Assembly: GCA_017647145.1 (NCBI GenBank)
Contig: JAGCLD010000042.1
Coordinates: 1-40,281, forward strand
Direction of reading: 5' to 3'
DNA from: Paludibacteraceae bacterium
GTDB taxonomy: Bacteria; Bacteroidota; Bacteroidia; Bacteroidales; Paludibacteraceae
Length of the DNA: 40,281 bases
Shown here: positions 33,301-40,281 of the stretch, piece by piece
How the letters are laid out: every line of letters begins with the position of its first letter
How positions within the stretch are numbered: position 1 is the stretch's first letter
Position numbers and translations under genes: made by a program
Notes under the pieces: generated by a model
What the model saw: only the letters and a program-made list of their open reading frames with translations
Told to the model about the DNA's origin: nothing
Database searches by the model: none

Positions 33301-34278
33301 AATGTCAATATCATTTGGAATAACGGAAGTGGAGCTCAAACAGTAGATATTACCAATGTAACAGCCTCTACTTGCTACAAACTGAATACTCAATCGGGAA
33401 ATAAGATACAGGCAACTGTCGTAGATTGTCAAGAGGAAGTAACTCCTATTTATTTCACAGTCACATTCCAAGATTGGAACGGCATAGTTCTTAAGACCGA
33501 ACAAGTGGAGCAAGGCAAATCGGCTACTGCCCCTGCTAATCCTACTCGTGAAGGATATACTTTCACAGGCTGGAATAAAGACTTTAGCAATGTGCAAAGT
33601 GATTTGACTATAACTGCCCAATACAAGAAAAACATCACTTATTTCACAGTGACTTTCCTTGATTGGGATGGTACAATGCTTAAAACTGAACAAGTGGAAC
33701 AAGGTCATGGCGCTACCGCTCCGGCTGACCCTACACGCAAAGGCTATACCTTCATTGGTTGGGACAAGGACTTTAGCAATGTACAAAGTGATTTGACTGT
33801 AACAGCGCTATATGAACAGAATGCGGTAGAACCACCTATCCCAGATGAGGCTATTACCGTCCGTTTGGACCCAAAGAGTTGTGCAAGTTGGTCAACTGTT
33901 TATCTCTATGCTTGGGATGCAAAACAAACTCCAATTGCTGGCGCTTGGCCGGGTACAAAAGTAAGCAAGGATGCAGATGGTTGGTGGAGTTACACCTTTA
34001 CAACTGATATTGCAATGGTCAATATCATCTGGAATAATGGTAGCGGGGCACAAACAGTTGATATCGAAAATGTGACTACTTCCACCTGCTATCAATTGAA
34101 TGCTACAACAGGTGGATCCATTACTGCAACAGTGGTAGAATGTCGTCCGCTCACAGCTTTGGAAGATGCCGAAACTGACTCTACCCCTCAACCACGAAAA
34201 GTGATGATAGACAACAAACTCTACATCCTTATGCCTGACGGAACAATGTATGACACATGGGGACGTAAGATCAACTAA
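27385..34278 (+). CDS. Giant secreted repeat protein: GLUG, InlB-like, Big_2-like and two CBM26-like modules
   Basis: 2297 residues, signal peptide about 1-22 (APLAQAQ). Order: a block starting VYWDGTINKSWTGTGTAADP; five GLUG-like units about 219-352 (GGLIGYVDADGVVRNCS, GGLIGSNAGLIENSH, GGFVGMNSGIIRNCS); a related block from about 497 (GGSGTEEDPFLIATKQHLENF); an InlB-like unit about 831-896 (FAGWYEDAAFTKVF, LYAKW); a third GLUG-type block from about 900; Big_2-like Ig domains about 1218-1300 and 1430-1705 (SWSSSDENILQVDQTGLVTA); InlB-like units from about 1711; CBM26-like modules about 1916-2015 and 2156-2252 (WSTVYLYAWD, AGAWPGTK, NIIWNNGSGAQTVDI); and the tail KVMIDNKLYILMPDGTMYD. Likely a cell-surface adhesin or starch binder. 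Preceded by a structured leader; a paralog follows. Confidence 0.88.
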   Translation: MKRVSTIFLIVLSIIFAPLAQAQVYWDGTINKSWTGTGTAADPIQIATAQQLAGFADSVNRGDDFSGRYIELAADIYLNDSTLADSLKLEWEHPIGQFLNGGSDWEYTLDTAWFRGNFDGKNHIIYNLFYGTTPESPDWDDPDNPLGGMGGPDFSGWAKALFGFVENATIKNVRLENAVLNGASSIATLALQVKGNSVIENCHATGVVMNIDPDYGGPAGGLIARLISGQVLNCSADVDAYASRGAGGLIGYVDADGVVRNCSAAGIAHCTEYNVGGLIGSNAGLIENSHASGRVSRAYYQHAYNDCGGFVGMNSGIIRNCSAKGNVHIYGQNGGGFVGWNTGHIESCYCTGDVHDETDGYGATASAFCAMNGRNTSSIYETDQPGTLINCFATGKTDIRKELNLTGYPAGRPSNGFLNSYGDRLAKIVNCSYRQVRPDTLMGIRGGVQELQESYMKSQAFVDTLNMFAALYGISTWQYNAGDYPTQTGIKASNITDYLAGGSGTEEDPFLIATKQHLENFREMVNHGEHFEGKYIRQTADIALNAPRAQWGIQMPEQWTAIGTMKFVTCYEPHYMVERSHTYHFRGTYDGGFHKIENMYIDDPVGRPAGLFGILYHNATIKNLSVTDAYVISPGTHAGVAILASEVERYANNVYISQCHTSGLVGDPENILGLGTASAIVNGIALEGDNWILNCSSSADVYAYGTPSAVTHQGGIGGTDTIGNFLFTGTLTKRGVTSYDRCMIPNQQDSWIVSQNGYFDSDKYQWNTNAQTTYNNLGRPTAYLQSEDFANLLNDYVDNWNATHAYKLDYWQPQEGDYPKVSPDYKPNLVVTFESNGGTAIATKRVSENSHILMPAKPTKDGYIFAGWYEDAAFTKVFDFDSTAVTQSMTLYAKWLEPMTYDISIYTNKFATEYHIKTKEQLIGLMHAVRGIEGVINPMSFEGKNVYLDNDIVLNDTTDWQYWGRFIYAEPWIPIGTSANPFLGTFNGQGHTIGGLYIETNRETLHDYVGLFGYAGANGVETKIQNVGLLAAVADMRENTDERVGLLVGVFRNGTISQCFAKGKMIISYKRSGDTGGLVGNMGGFYSGESGGVITDCYAQVDINIEPWDINAINRGVLGGGLVDYNNGSVNNSYVAGCNWQDGVSGGTISNVYYNKELSPKAGAKTGTALTTNEMHAKSSFAGFDFDTVWGRNDTINGGYPYLRCFYDNIIPDSPDPVKVTGIDFTEAGMTLDIIAGEQLQLHAKVLPEDALEQQIVWTQEYKDNYGYKHILSVDSNGLVTTYYDKSAMSINHFVVTAATYEGNYQKKCTVNVHKPQVQRENIKCRRIGTTEWSEPESYWIVAGWEYQMAFYVTPDSLHQPLTITNSDPEVATVSIISQDTIVPSFIYGSDTPIRCVLFTLSVHKEGKLKLDAVHPKGYTYNSTITTKYVEVTSININAPKTTISIGETLQLNALSNPVESSILPDSYSWSSSDENILQVDQTGLVTAVGLGKATITLTSSNPNFTATKEITVDHIQPSKMELLCSDDDGTIRVGDTCTLTAVFYPENTTMRDVKWSIGGRNGADSTYIKIIPMGDSCKLIGLQKTRGIPASVIAKSLGSSGISVSYDFYVENKILNTSLTFKLASISMAKGESKSLTLNKTYNSNENITFKSSNEDIVSINEESINISSREITFDIKALATGKATITAITEESGLTATCEVNVISNNFFTINFVNEDGTVLQSSQVREFEMPVYNSDTLPTKATTAEYTYTFAGWTPDLMPVTADATYTATYNETKRSYQIRFLNYDGTELQSSLIEYGTMPEYTGKTPTRPSTAQYNYNFDAWSPEVVSVTTDADYTANFTSVIRQYTVTFLDWDGTELSKQLLDYATPATAPADPNREGYTFKGWDKDFSNVQSDLTVTALYEQNAVEPPIPDEAITIRLDPKSCASWSTVYLYAWDAKQTPIAGAWPGTKINKDSDGWWSYTFDNKITNVNIIWNNGSGAQTVDITNVTASTCYKLNTQSGNKIQATVVDCQEEVTPIYFTVTFQDWNGIVLKTEQVEQGKSATAPANPTREGYTFTGWNKDFSNVQSDLTITAQYKKNITYFTVTFLDWDGTMLKTEQVEQGHGATAPADPTRKGYTFIGWDKDFSNVQSDLTVTALYEQNAVEPPIPDEAITVRLDPKSCASWSTVYLYAWDAKQTPIAGAWPGTKVSKDADGWWSYTFTTDIAMVNIIWNNGSGAQTVDIENVTTSTCYQLNATTGGSITATVVECRPLTALEDAETDSTPQPRKVMIDNKLYILMPDGTMYDTWGRKIN
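33043..33236 (+). repeat. 194-bp direct repeat around CBM26-like module 1
   Basis: Starts GGTTGGGACAAGGACTTTAG and ends GGCGCTTGGCC. It matches 33757-33950 with five mismatches, four of them at third codon positions. It encodes the end of an InlB-like unit and the first half of a CBM26-like module. Confidence 0.9.
33757..33950 (+). repeat. 194-bp direct repeat around CBM26-like module 2
   Basis: Second copy, offset 714 bp (238 codons) from 33043-33236. Recombination between the copies would delete or add one CBM26-like module plus InlB-like units in frame. Confidence 0.9.
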
Positions 34279-34307
34279 CACATTCAAAACCAATCCACAT
34301 ACAACCA

Positions 34308-34345
34308 AAGCACCCATGCATTCACCAAGCATGGGTGCTTTTCTC
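34308..34345 (+). terminator. Rho-independent terminator of giant gene 1
   Basis: AAGCACCCATGC (34308-34319) pairs perfectly with GCATGGGTGCTT (34329-34340), then TTCTCTT. It separates the two giant genes into independent transcripts. Confidence 0.85.
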
Positions 34346-34460
34346 TTATCCCAAACACACCTCCTCCCACCTTCGCTCCGCGACCCACCTGCACACCCAT
34401 CTGCCTCCTCCCACCAATAAAAAAACAATCATTTTACACGCCCCATTTAAATTATTTAAT

Positions 34461-34468
34461 TAACTTTG
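34461..34468 (+). promoter_or_regulatory. -7 box of giant gene 2
   Basis: TAACTTTG, identical in sequence and context to 26990-26997, about 389 bases before the ATG at 34858. Confidence 0.6.
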
Positions 34469-34857
34469 CGGTGAAAACCAAAAAATAAATATCCCGAATA
34501 AGGGGTATAATTAGCATAATTAACCCAATATCATAGACATCGAAAATCAGTAAAATATAAATTCTTTCGCAACGCATAATCGTTGCCCGACATATTGAAT
34601 ATAGCGTTATAAGCCAAACTTGACATTTTGAAACTTCGACACTTTCAAAAGTCTATTGAGAATCAAGGAAAGCCTATTGACGCTCACGCTCTTCCGGCGT
34701 GGGCTTTTTTCCGTAGATTTTGATTCTCAAAGGTAGTCGAAGACCTCAAAATGTCAATTGAAGCGAACGAAAGTTCACGCTCTTTTTGTATATATACACC
34801 CTAATGACACACGACACAAAACAAATCCATATATAAACACCCTAAAAACTAATCATT
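34469..34857 (+). ncRNA. Structured leader RNA, copy 2 (candidate cis-regulatory RNA)
   Basis: Same fold as copy 1 with other arms: P0 GCAACG/CGTTGC (34569-34574/34581-34586); P1 TTGACATTTTGA/TCAAAATGTCAA (34620-34631/34746-34757); P2 CTTCGAC/GTCGAAG (34634-34640/34736-34742); P3 TTGAGAATCAA/TTGATTCTCAA (34656-34666/34720-34730); P4 GGAA/TTCC (34667-34670/34709-34712) and AGCC/GGCT (34671-34674/34702-34705) with the same TTT bulge; P5 CACGC/GCGTG (34685-34689/34697-34701). The alternative hairpin TTTTGAAA/TTTCAAAA (34626-34633/34643-34650) is kept exactly. So is the AGCGAAC-GAAA-GTTC..GCT hairpin followed by TTTTT (34762-34787). Compensatory changes against copy 1 in P1, P2, P3 and outer P4 support a functional RNA. 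Confidence 0.7.
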
Positions 34858-37800
34858 ATGAAACGGATTTTTACTATTATCTTGATGGTGCAGAGCATTC
34901 TTTTGGCTCCTATCGCACAAGCACAAGTCTATTGGGATGGTACTGCTGATAAAGAGTTCGCTGGTATGGGTACAGAAGCAGACCCATATCTTATTACTAC
35001 AGCTGAAGAATTAGCAGGTTTGGCTGCGCGAGTAAACGAAAAAGAGGATTTTGCAGGCCAATACCTTAAACTCACTCAAGATCTTTATCTTACGGACTTT
35101 ACAGAACCAGACACCACCAAGTGGAACGAGTGGGAACCTATTGGCAAGTGGATTGATATACCTGATCCAAATGACCCATATGTACATAAATTCGACACAT
35201 GTTGGTTTAGAGGTAATTTTGATGGTAATAATCACACTATTCATAATGTATATATGGGTACGGTAGGAGAAATCTCATTTGGCGGGGCAGATGATCCAAC
35301 AACTGGTGATGTAGTAGATTTTTCGGGTAATACCAACTCTTTTTTCTCTTTTGTAGATAATGCCTCGATTAGTAATCTTACGCTTAATAACTTAGGGCTT
35401 TTGGCTATGGGTAAAATGGGTGGAATGGTTTCGTGTGCCTCAAACACAAAGTTTAAAAACTGCCATGTGACGCATTCCACACTGATTCAAGACACTTATA
35501 TGCCTGGAGCTTTAGGTGGTCTTGTAGGAGAAGTTACAAATTGTGTAATAGAAGACTGTAGTGCAACGGATAATATATTCCAATCATCAACAGCTGGGGG
35601 ACTTGTAGGTACAGCTTACAACACGACCATTCGTAATAGTCATGCGAGCAGTACAATGTATCTTTTATCTGTACATTCTAATTCTAAAGAGATATTAGGA
35701 AGAGGTTCTGGATTTGTTCTAAATAGTGAAAAAGGAAGTGTCATAGAAAACTGTCATGCGGATATTGTTTCTCGTGGAGGAACATTAAAAAAAGAATACA
35801 ATGCAGGCTATGGAGTAGGTTTTGTAAGCGTGAATCACGGTGTTATTCGTTGTTGTTCGGCTACGGGACAAGTAAAAGCATTTGAATGTACTGCAGGATT
35901 TTGTATGACCAATCGTGGACGAATAGAATCATGCTATACTTCTGTGAATGGAATCTATACTAGCATTGAAGGAAAAGCATCATCATTTGTCTCTAATAAT
36001 GGTGATAGCCAGATAGACTATGGTTTGTTGCTTGAAGATGCACCGGGAACTATTATTAATTGTTTTGCGGTGGGGCATTATTCCCTACCCAATGGTACTG
36101 GTATTCAGGGTACATATGGTTTTATGTTTTATCAAAATAATACATCTGAATACGATAATGGTAGTTATAGTCATGCAATAGGATGTTATTATAACAATGA
36201 TAGTGTGCCAGCTCTGCCATCGTATTCTGCAAAGGGAACGGGTGGTGCACATGGCTACTCTGGTCAATACATGCAATCCCAAGCTTTTGTGGATACGCTT
36301 AATATGGTGGCTGCTTTTTATGGAACAAGTACATGGGAATATCGAGAAGGACAATATCCTATTCCTACTGGTATGAAAGCAACAAATATCACTGATTATG
36401 TGGAAGGCGGTTCTGGTACCAAAGATAATCCTTTCTTGATTAACACAAAGAAACATTTAGAGAATTTTCGCGCAATGGTTGATCATGGTGCAGACTTTGA
36501 AAATATGTTCATTAAACAAACAGCTGACATAGAACTTAATGCACCTTTTGAACAATGGGGAACACAAATGCCTGAGCAATGGACACCAATTGCAGATACA
36601 CGTTTCATGCCTAAACTTAATGAATACTACGAATATACATTCTTAGGTACTTACGATGGTGACTTCCATGAAGTACGTAATATGTATATTGAAAATATGA
36701 AAAACGATCAAGCATTCTTTCGCACGATTGGAAAAGGAGCTCGTATTAAAAATTTAGGTGTAACAAACGCTTATATAAAACAGGATGGTTCTGTATATTC
36801 TGCTGCCATTTTGTTAGCAACCTTCCCACGTTATGCAAAGGATATGATTATTTCGCAATGTTGGACTTCTGGAACGGTTGATTACTATGGTGCATCAGTT
36901 AACTATTTTGGTGCTGGCGCGATGATAGGTAATCTGCCACTTGAAGGAACAGCTAATATCCTCAATTGTTATTCCTCTGCTTCTGTCACCAGTCATGAAA
37001 TTTCGTTTGCTGCAGCACCTACGCTTACGCGTGTTGGTGTGGGCGCTACGAATGACACAGTCGCAAATTATCTATTTATGGGTACATTGCAAGCCAATGC
37101 CGTCAAAGGAGGCACGACCATTCCCTCTGCGGGCAAAGCAATCAACTACAATGCATACTATGATGTAGATGTCTTCCCAAAACCAGGTACATTAGAACAG
37201 CAATATGCATATGGTGCTCGTTCGACAGCGCAAATGCAGACGAAAGAGTTTGTTAACGATTTGAATAACTATGTAGATGAATGGAACATGACCCATGACT
37301 ATAAATTGGATTATTGGGAATGGCGTGAAGGAGAATATCCTAAGCCAAGACCCAATCACAAACCGGCTGTTATGGTGAAATTTGAAAGCAATGGAGGTTC
37401 GTTTGTAGCTGCGAAACGAATATATGAAAATTCTTATCTTACATGTCCTAAATGTCCAACTAAGGAAGGACAAATCTTTGCTGGTTGGTATGCTGACACT
37501 GCTTTCACTCAAGTATTTGACTTTGATTCTACACTCATAAAACAAGATATAACTCTCTATGCAAAATGGTTGCAACCTACTATGCATGAGTATGATATCA
37601 CGCCATTCCAAAATAAATTCACCACGGAATATCACATCCAAAACAAAGCGCAACTAATTGGTTTTATGCGTGTTGTAAACGGTATTGAAGGTGTACAAGC
37701 TGCCAATTCATTGAGCGGAAAGACGGTATATCTGGATTGCGATATTATGCTCAATGATACAACCGATTGGGAGTATTGGGGACGCTATGTTTATGCAGAG

Positions 37801-40281
37801 TCGTGGGAACCGATAACCACGTTCTTAGGTACTTTTGATGGTCAAGGACATACGATTAGTGGTTTGTATATTCATGGGCAAGCGGACAAGGATTATACCA
37901 ATACTGGCTTATTTGGTGTTGTGGGTATTCCGGGAGAGGATGCCAATGCCAAAATATGCAATATGGGAATAAAAGCCTCTGTCTTCGATTTACGTGAAAT
38001 AACAACAAGAGGAGATAAAATCGGTTTACTTGCTGGTAATTTTTTAGATGGCTCTGCTTCCCAATGTTTTGCTCATGGTAAGATTGTTGGTAACAACATA
38101 TACTATTACATAGGTGGTTTGATAGGACTTTTAGGTGGCCAGAAAGGCATACAATATGGTGAGGCTATTGTGACTGATTGCTACGCTCGTGTAGATATTA
38201 TCAGTACAAGTCAAGGCGTGTTAGGTGGTATTGTAGGTCGTAACGAAGGAACGGTTTTAAATAATAGTTTTGCTGCTGGTAGAGGATGGCGTTATGGAGC
38301 AAGTGATGGCAGTATTACTCAGGTTTATTATGACAAGCAATTAAGCAACACTGCGCTGCAGAATAGCGGTACTGGTTTGAGCACAAACGAAATGCATGCC
38401 AAATCTACTTTTGTAGGCTATGATTTTGAAAACATTTGGGGACGCAATGACACTATTAACGATGGTTATCCATATCTGCGTTGTTTCTATACTGAGCATA
38501 TCCCTGATAGCCCAGACCCTGCTAAGGTAACGGGTATTGAATTACAGGAAACAAGTTTATCTGTAGTCGCTGGCGCACAAATACAATTACATGCTTCTGT
38601 TCTTCCTGCTGATGCTCCAGAAAAAGGTATTATTTGGAGCATTAGAAATGATGTGAGCGGAATGGCAGAAGTAGATGAAAATGGTAAAGTAACCACGCAT
38701 TACCTATCATCATATGCTGGTCAAACCAAGAAAGCCTATGTAACTGCTACTACACTGGAAGGTAATTATCAAAAGACATGTACCCTCAGTGTTTCTTACC
38801 CTTCATTAGCGCTTGCAGCTACTAAGCAACATCGTCGTGTAGGTACCCAAGAATGGAGTGCATGGAATACGAACGAAAGCAGTAAGAAGAGTGTAAATTG
38901 GGAATATTTGGTGGCTATCTATCTTAATCCGGATAGTTTGCACCAAACTATCACATATACGAATAGCAATCCCGATGTGGCAAGTTTTGAGATTATATCA
39001 CATGATACGATTATACCTAATTTCAATTCCAGCAGCGGTGCACCTATTCGTTGTGCGTTAGGTATATTGACATGTCATGCCTCAGGATCTACAACTATTA
39101 CTGCTACTCATTCCGAAGGTTACACCAAAAGTACATCCTTTACAGTTGCTCAATACTCAATTAATGGTATCTCCATCAATATGACTAGTGCAACCATCTA
39201 CCCTGGAGATACTGTGCAACTGACAGCAAATACTAATCCGACTTACGCAAGTGATAAACCGGAATCTTACACTTGGTCTAGCAGTGATGAGAGTATTTTT
39301 GAAGTGAATGAACTTGGACAGTTGATAGCTAAGAAACCGGGAACTACTACTGTTAAATTGACTAGTACTAATCCTTCTTATAGTACAAGTAAGAGCGTAA
39401 CCGTAGCTTCTGTTCCAGTAAAATCAATAACAATTATACCTTCTGAGATCACTATAGGAGTAGGTGATACGGCTCGACTAAGTGTAGTATTTGAACCATT
39501 GAATGCAACAGAAAAAGAGTTCTCATGGAGTTCTAACAATACAAGATATGCCACTATTAGCTACATTGCCGGATCTAAAGATGGATTATTAAAAGGAGTA
39601 AAAGTAGGTTCTACTACAATTTCGGCTACTATACCAGGTACACAGACCACTGCTTCCATAAGTGCAAGTTGTAAGGTGACTATAGTAGAAAAATATACTG
39701 TGGTGTTTAAGGATTGGGATGGTACTGTGTTGAAGTCTCAAAGAGTGCTAAAAGGTAGTGCCGCTACCGCCCCTTCTGACCCTATACGCGAGGGATATAC
39801 CTTTACCGCTTGGGATAAGGACTTCAGTAATGTGCAGAGCGATTTGACTGTAACTGCACTATACGAACAAAATGCTCCGGACCCTATATACTACACGGTC
39901 ACATTCCAAGATTGGGACGGTACTACACTCAAGACAGAGCAAGTCGAGCAAGGCAAATCAGCTACAGCACCAGCTAATCCTACTCGTGAGGGATATACTT
40001 TCACAGCTTGGGACAAGGACTTCAGCAATGTACAAAGTGATTTGACCGTAACAGCCCAATACAAGCAAAACATCACTTACTTCACGGTAACTTTCTTTGA
40101 TTGGGACGGCACAGAACTACACACCGAGCAGGTAGAGCAAGGCAAAGATGCAGTAGGACCAGCTAATCCTACTCGTGAAGGATATGTGTTTACCGGTTGG
40201 AGTAAGTCCATCAAAAACGTAACATCTGACTTGGTGGTCATTGCCCAATACGAAAAAGAAACACCTAAACCGGTGTATTTC
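34858..40281 (+). CDS. Giant secreted repeat protein 2, paralog of the preceding gene, 3' end beyond the window
   Basis: The frame is open from the ATG at 34858 to the window end: 1808 codons with no stop seen. Signal peptide about 1-22 (APIAQAQ). The order follows giant gene 1 closely: VYWDGTADKEFAGMGTEADP block; GLUG-like units (GGLVGEVTNCVIEDCSATD, GGLVGTAYNTTIRNSHASS); second block from about 513 (GGSGTKDNPFLINTKKHLENF); InlB-like unit about 840-903 (FAGWYADTAFTQVFDF, LYAKW); third GLUG-type block from about 915 (DGQGHTISGLYIHG); Big_2-like domains near 1223, 1435 and 1521 (TWSSSDESIFEVNELGQL); then InlB-like units from about 1613 (FKDWDGTVLKSQRVLKG, YTFTAWDKDFSNVQSDLTV) to the edge. CBM26-like modules are not reached. 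N-terminal GLUG blocks are strongly diverged from gene 1, whereas the leader is nearly identical. Confidence 0.88.
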   Translation, partial: MKRIFTIILMVQSILLAPIAQAQVYWDGTADKEFAGMGTEADPYLITTAEELAGLAARVNEKEDFAGQYLKLTQDLYLTDFTEPDTTKWNEWEPIGKWIDIPDPNDPYVHKFDTCWFRGNFDGNNHTIHNVYMGTVGEISFGGADDPTTGDVVDFSGNTNSFFSFVDNASISNLTLNNLGLLAMGKMGGMVSCASNTKFKNCHVTHSTLIQDTYMPGALGGLVGEVTNCVIEDCSATDNIFQSSTAGGLVGTAYNTTIRNSHASSTMYLLSVHSNSKEILGRGSGFVLNSEKGSVIENCHADIVSRGGTLKKEYNAGYGVGFVSVNHGVIRCCSATGQVKAFECTAGFCMTNRGRIESCYTSVNGIYTSIEGKASSFVSNNGDSQIDYGLLLEDAPGTIINCFAVGHYSLPNGTGIQGTYGFMFYQNNTSEYDNGSYSHAIGCYYNNDSVPALPSYSAKGTGGAHGYSGQYMQSQAFVDTLNMVAAFYGTSTWEYREGQYPIPTGMKATNITDYVEGGSGTKDNPFLINTKKHLENFRAMVDHGADFENMFIKQTADIELNAPFEQWGTQMPEQWTPIADTRFMPKLNEYYEYTFLGTYDGDFHEVRNMYIENMKNDQAFFRTIGKGARIKNLGVTNAYIKQDGSVYSAAILLATFPRYAKDMIISQCWTSGTVDYYGASVNYFGAGAMIGNLPLEGTANILNCYSSASVTSHEISFAAAPTLTRVGVGATNDTVANYLFMGTLQANAVKGGTTIPSAGKAINYNAYYDVDVFPKPGTLEQQYAYGARSTAQMQTKEFVNDLNNYVDEWNMTHDYKLDYWEWREGEYPKPRPNHKPAVMVKFESNGGSFVAAKRIYENSYLTCPKCPTKEGQIFAGWYADTAFTQVFDFDSTLIKQDITLYAKWLQPTMHEYDITPFQNKFTTEYHIQNKAQLIGFMRVVNGIEGVQAANSLSGKTVYLDCDIMLNDTTDWEYWGRYVYAESWEPITTFLGTFDGQGHTISGLYIHGQADKDYTNTGLFGVVGIPGEDANAKICNMGIKASVFDLREITTRGDKIGLLAGNFLDGSASQCFAHGKIVGNNIYYYIGGLIGLLGGQKGIQYGEAIVTDCYARVDIISTSQGVLGGIVGRNEGTVLNNSFAAGRGWRYGASDGSITQVYYDKQLSNTALQNSGTGLSTNEMHAKSTFVGYDFENIWGRNDTINDGYPYLRCFYTEHIPDSPDPAKVTGIELQETSLSVVAGAQIQLHASVLPADAPEKGIIWSIRNDVSGMAEVDENGKVTTHYLSSYAGQTKKAYVTATTLEGNYQKTCTLSVSYPSLALAATKQHRRVGTQEWSAWNTNESSKKSVNWEYLVAIYLNPDSLHQTITYTNSNPDVASFEIISHDTIIPNFNSSSGAPIRCALGILTCHASGSTTITATHSEGYTKSTSFTVAQYSINGISINMTSATIYPGDTVQLTANTNPTYASDKPESYTWSSSDESIFEVNELGQLIAKKPGTTTVKLTSTNPSYSTSKSVTVASVPVKSITIIPSEITIGVGDTARLSVVFEPLNATEKEFSWSSNNTRYATISYIAGSKDGLLKGVKVGSTTISATIPGTQTTASISASCKVTIVEKYTVVFKDWDGTVLKSQRVLKGSAATAPSDPIREGYTFTAWDKDFSNVQSDLTVTALYEQNAPDPIYYTVTFQDWDGTTLKTEQVEQGKSATAPANPTREGYTFTAWDKDFSNVQSDLTVTAQYKQNITYFTVTFFDWDGTELHTEQVEQGKDAVGPANPTREGYVFTGWSKSIKNVTSDLVVIAQYEKETPKPVYF

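Larger units (their letters stand above)
34404..34857 (+). repeat. Direct repeat: promoter plus leader of giant gene 2
   Basis: Second copy of 26934-27384, 454 bases, ending at the start codon of the second giant gene. The short stretch 34341-34403 between the terminator and this copy has no visible feature apart from CCTCCTCCCACC-like sequence. Confidence 0.9.

Noticed and set aside
33178..33786. 202-codon open frame on the minus strand
   Set aside because: It lies wholly inside the giant gene, antisense to the CBM26/InlB-like repeats; its apparent internal repetition mirrors the sense repeats.
26934..34857. Leader repeats as ends of a transposon or composite insertion
   Set aside because: They are direct, not inverted. 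No transposase or integrase lies between or beside them, and each ends exactly at a start codon. Duplication with the genes explains them better.

Overview
The window looks like a chromosomal segment of a Bacteroidales bacterium (Bacteroidota), family not resolved. The evidence is the repeated promoter form TTTG-N19/20-TAnnTTTG, the near absence of Shine-Dalgarno sequences, a TonB-dependent receptor with a carboxypeptidase-regulatory-like N-terminal domain, RHS tip modules of the Bacteroidales type, and very large secreted proteins built from GLUG, InlB-like (Listeria/Bacteroides) and Big_2-like repeats.

Layout. 1-2316: an AT-rich, leftward array of displaced RHS pieces. An orphan RHS C-terminal tip with a candidate clan-CD cysteine protease effector is followed by two paralogous membrane-anchored proteins (immunity candidates), then by a second RHS core fragment that leaves the window at the left edge. 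2317-3261: a non-coding island of dispersed repeats, including six perfect copies of an 11-bp unit. 3262-7657: a tight leftward operon encoding an unknown protein, a DUF1963/YwqG-like protein and a secreted four-module NPCBM-like protein. It is divergent from a Sel1-repeat gene (7726-8940), with overlapping promoters. 9070-11739: leftward malQ with two CBM20 modules. 11908-16646: a 5'-nucleotidase C-terminal-domain lipoprotein, a pyruvate carboxylase/oxaloacetate decarboxylase-like subunit with an abnormal biotinyl domain, and a long-chain acyl-CoA synthetase. 16714-17200: second repeat island. 17253-21762: TonB-dependent receptor and dnaG. 21823-23040: leftward RibF carrying an extra N-terminal MmcQ/YjbR-like domain. 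23249-26668: tRNA-Asp, truA, a DMT-family transporter and an outer-membrane beta-barrel protein. 26669-26933: third repeat island. 26934-40281: two tandem giant paralogous surface proteins (2297 aa, and at least 1808 aa running off the right edge).

The most unusual signal is the roughly 380-nt untranslated leader in front of each giant gene. The two leaders are almost identical in their 5' halves. Their 3' halves form the same nested stems P1-P5, but the arms of P1, P2, P3 and outer P4 have different sequences that keep exact complementarity. Both copies also keep a perfect 8-bp hairpin that is mutually exclusive with P1, and a hairpin-plus-U5 attenuator-like element. I read this as a conserved, possibly switching, cis-regulatory RNA; I do not recognise it as a named family.

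Functional ties are modest. The MalQ CBM20 modules and the giant protein's two CBM26-like modules both point to starch or maltodextrin. The housekeeping genes (dnaG, ribF, truA, tRNA-Asp) are ordinary neighbours. All assignments come from reading the sequence without database searches.
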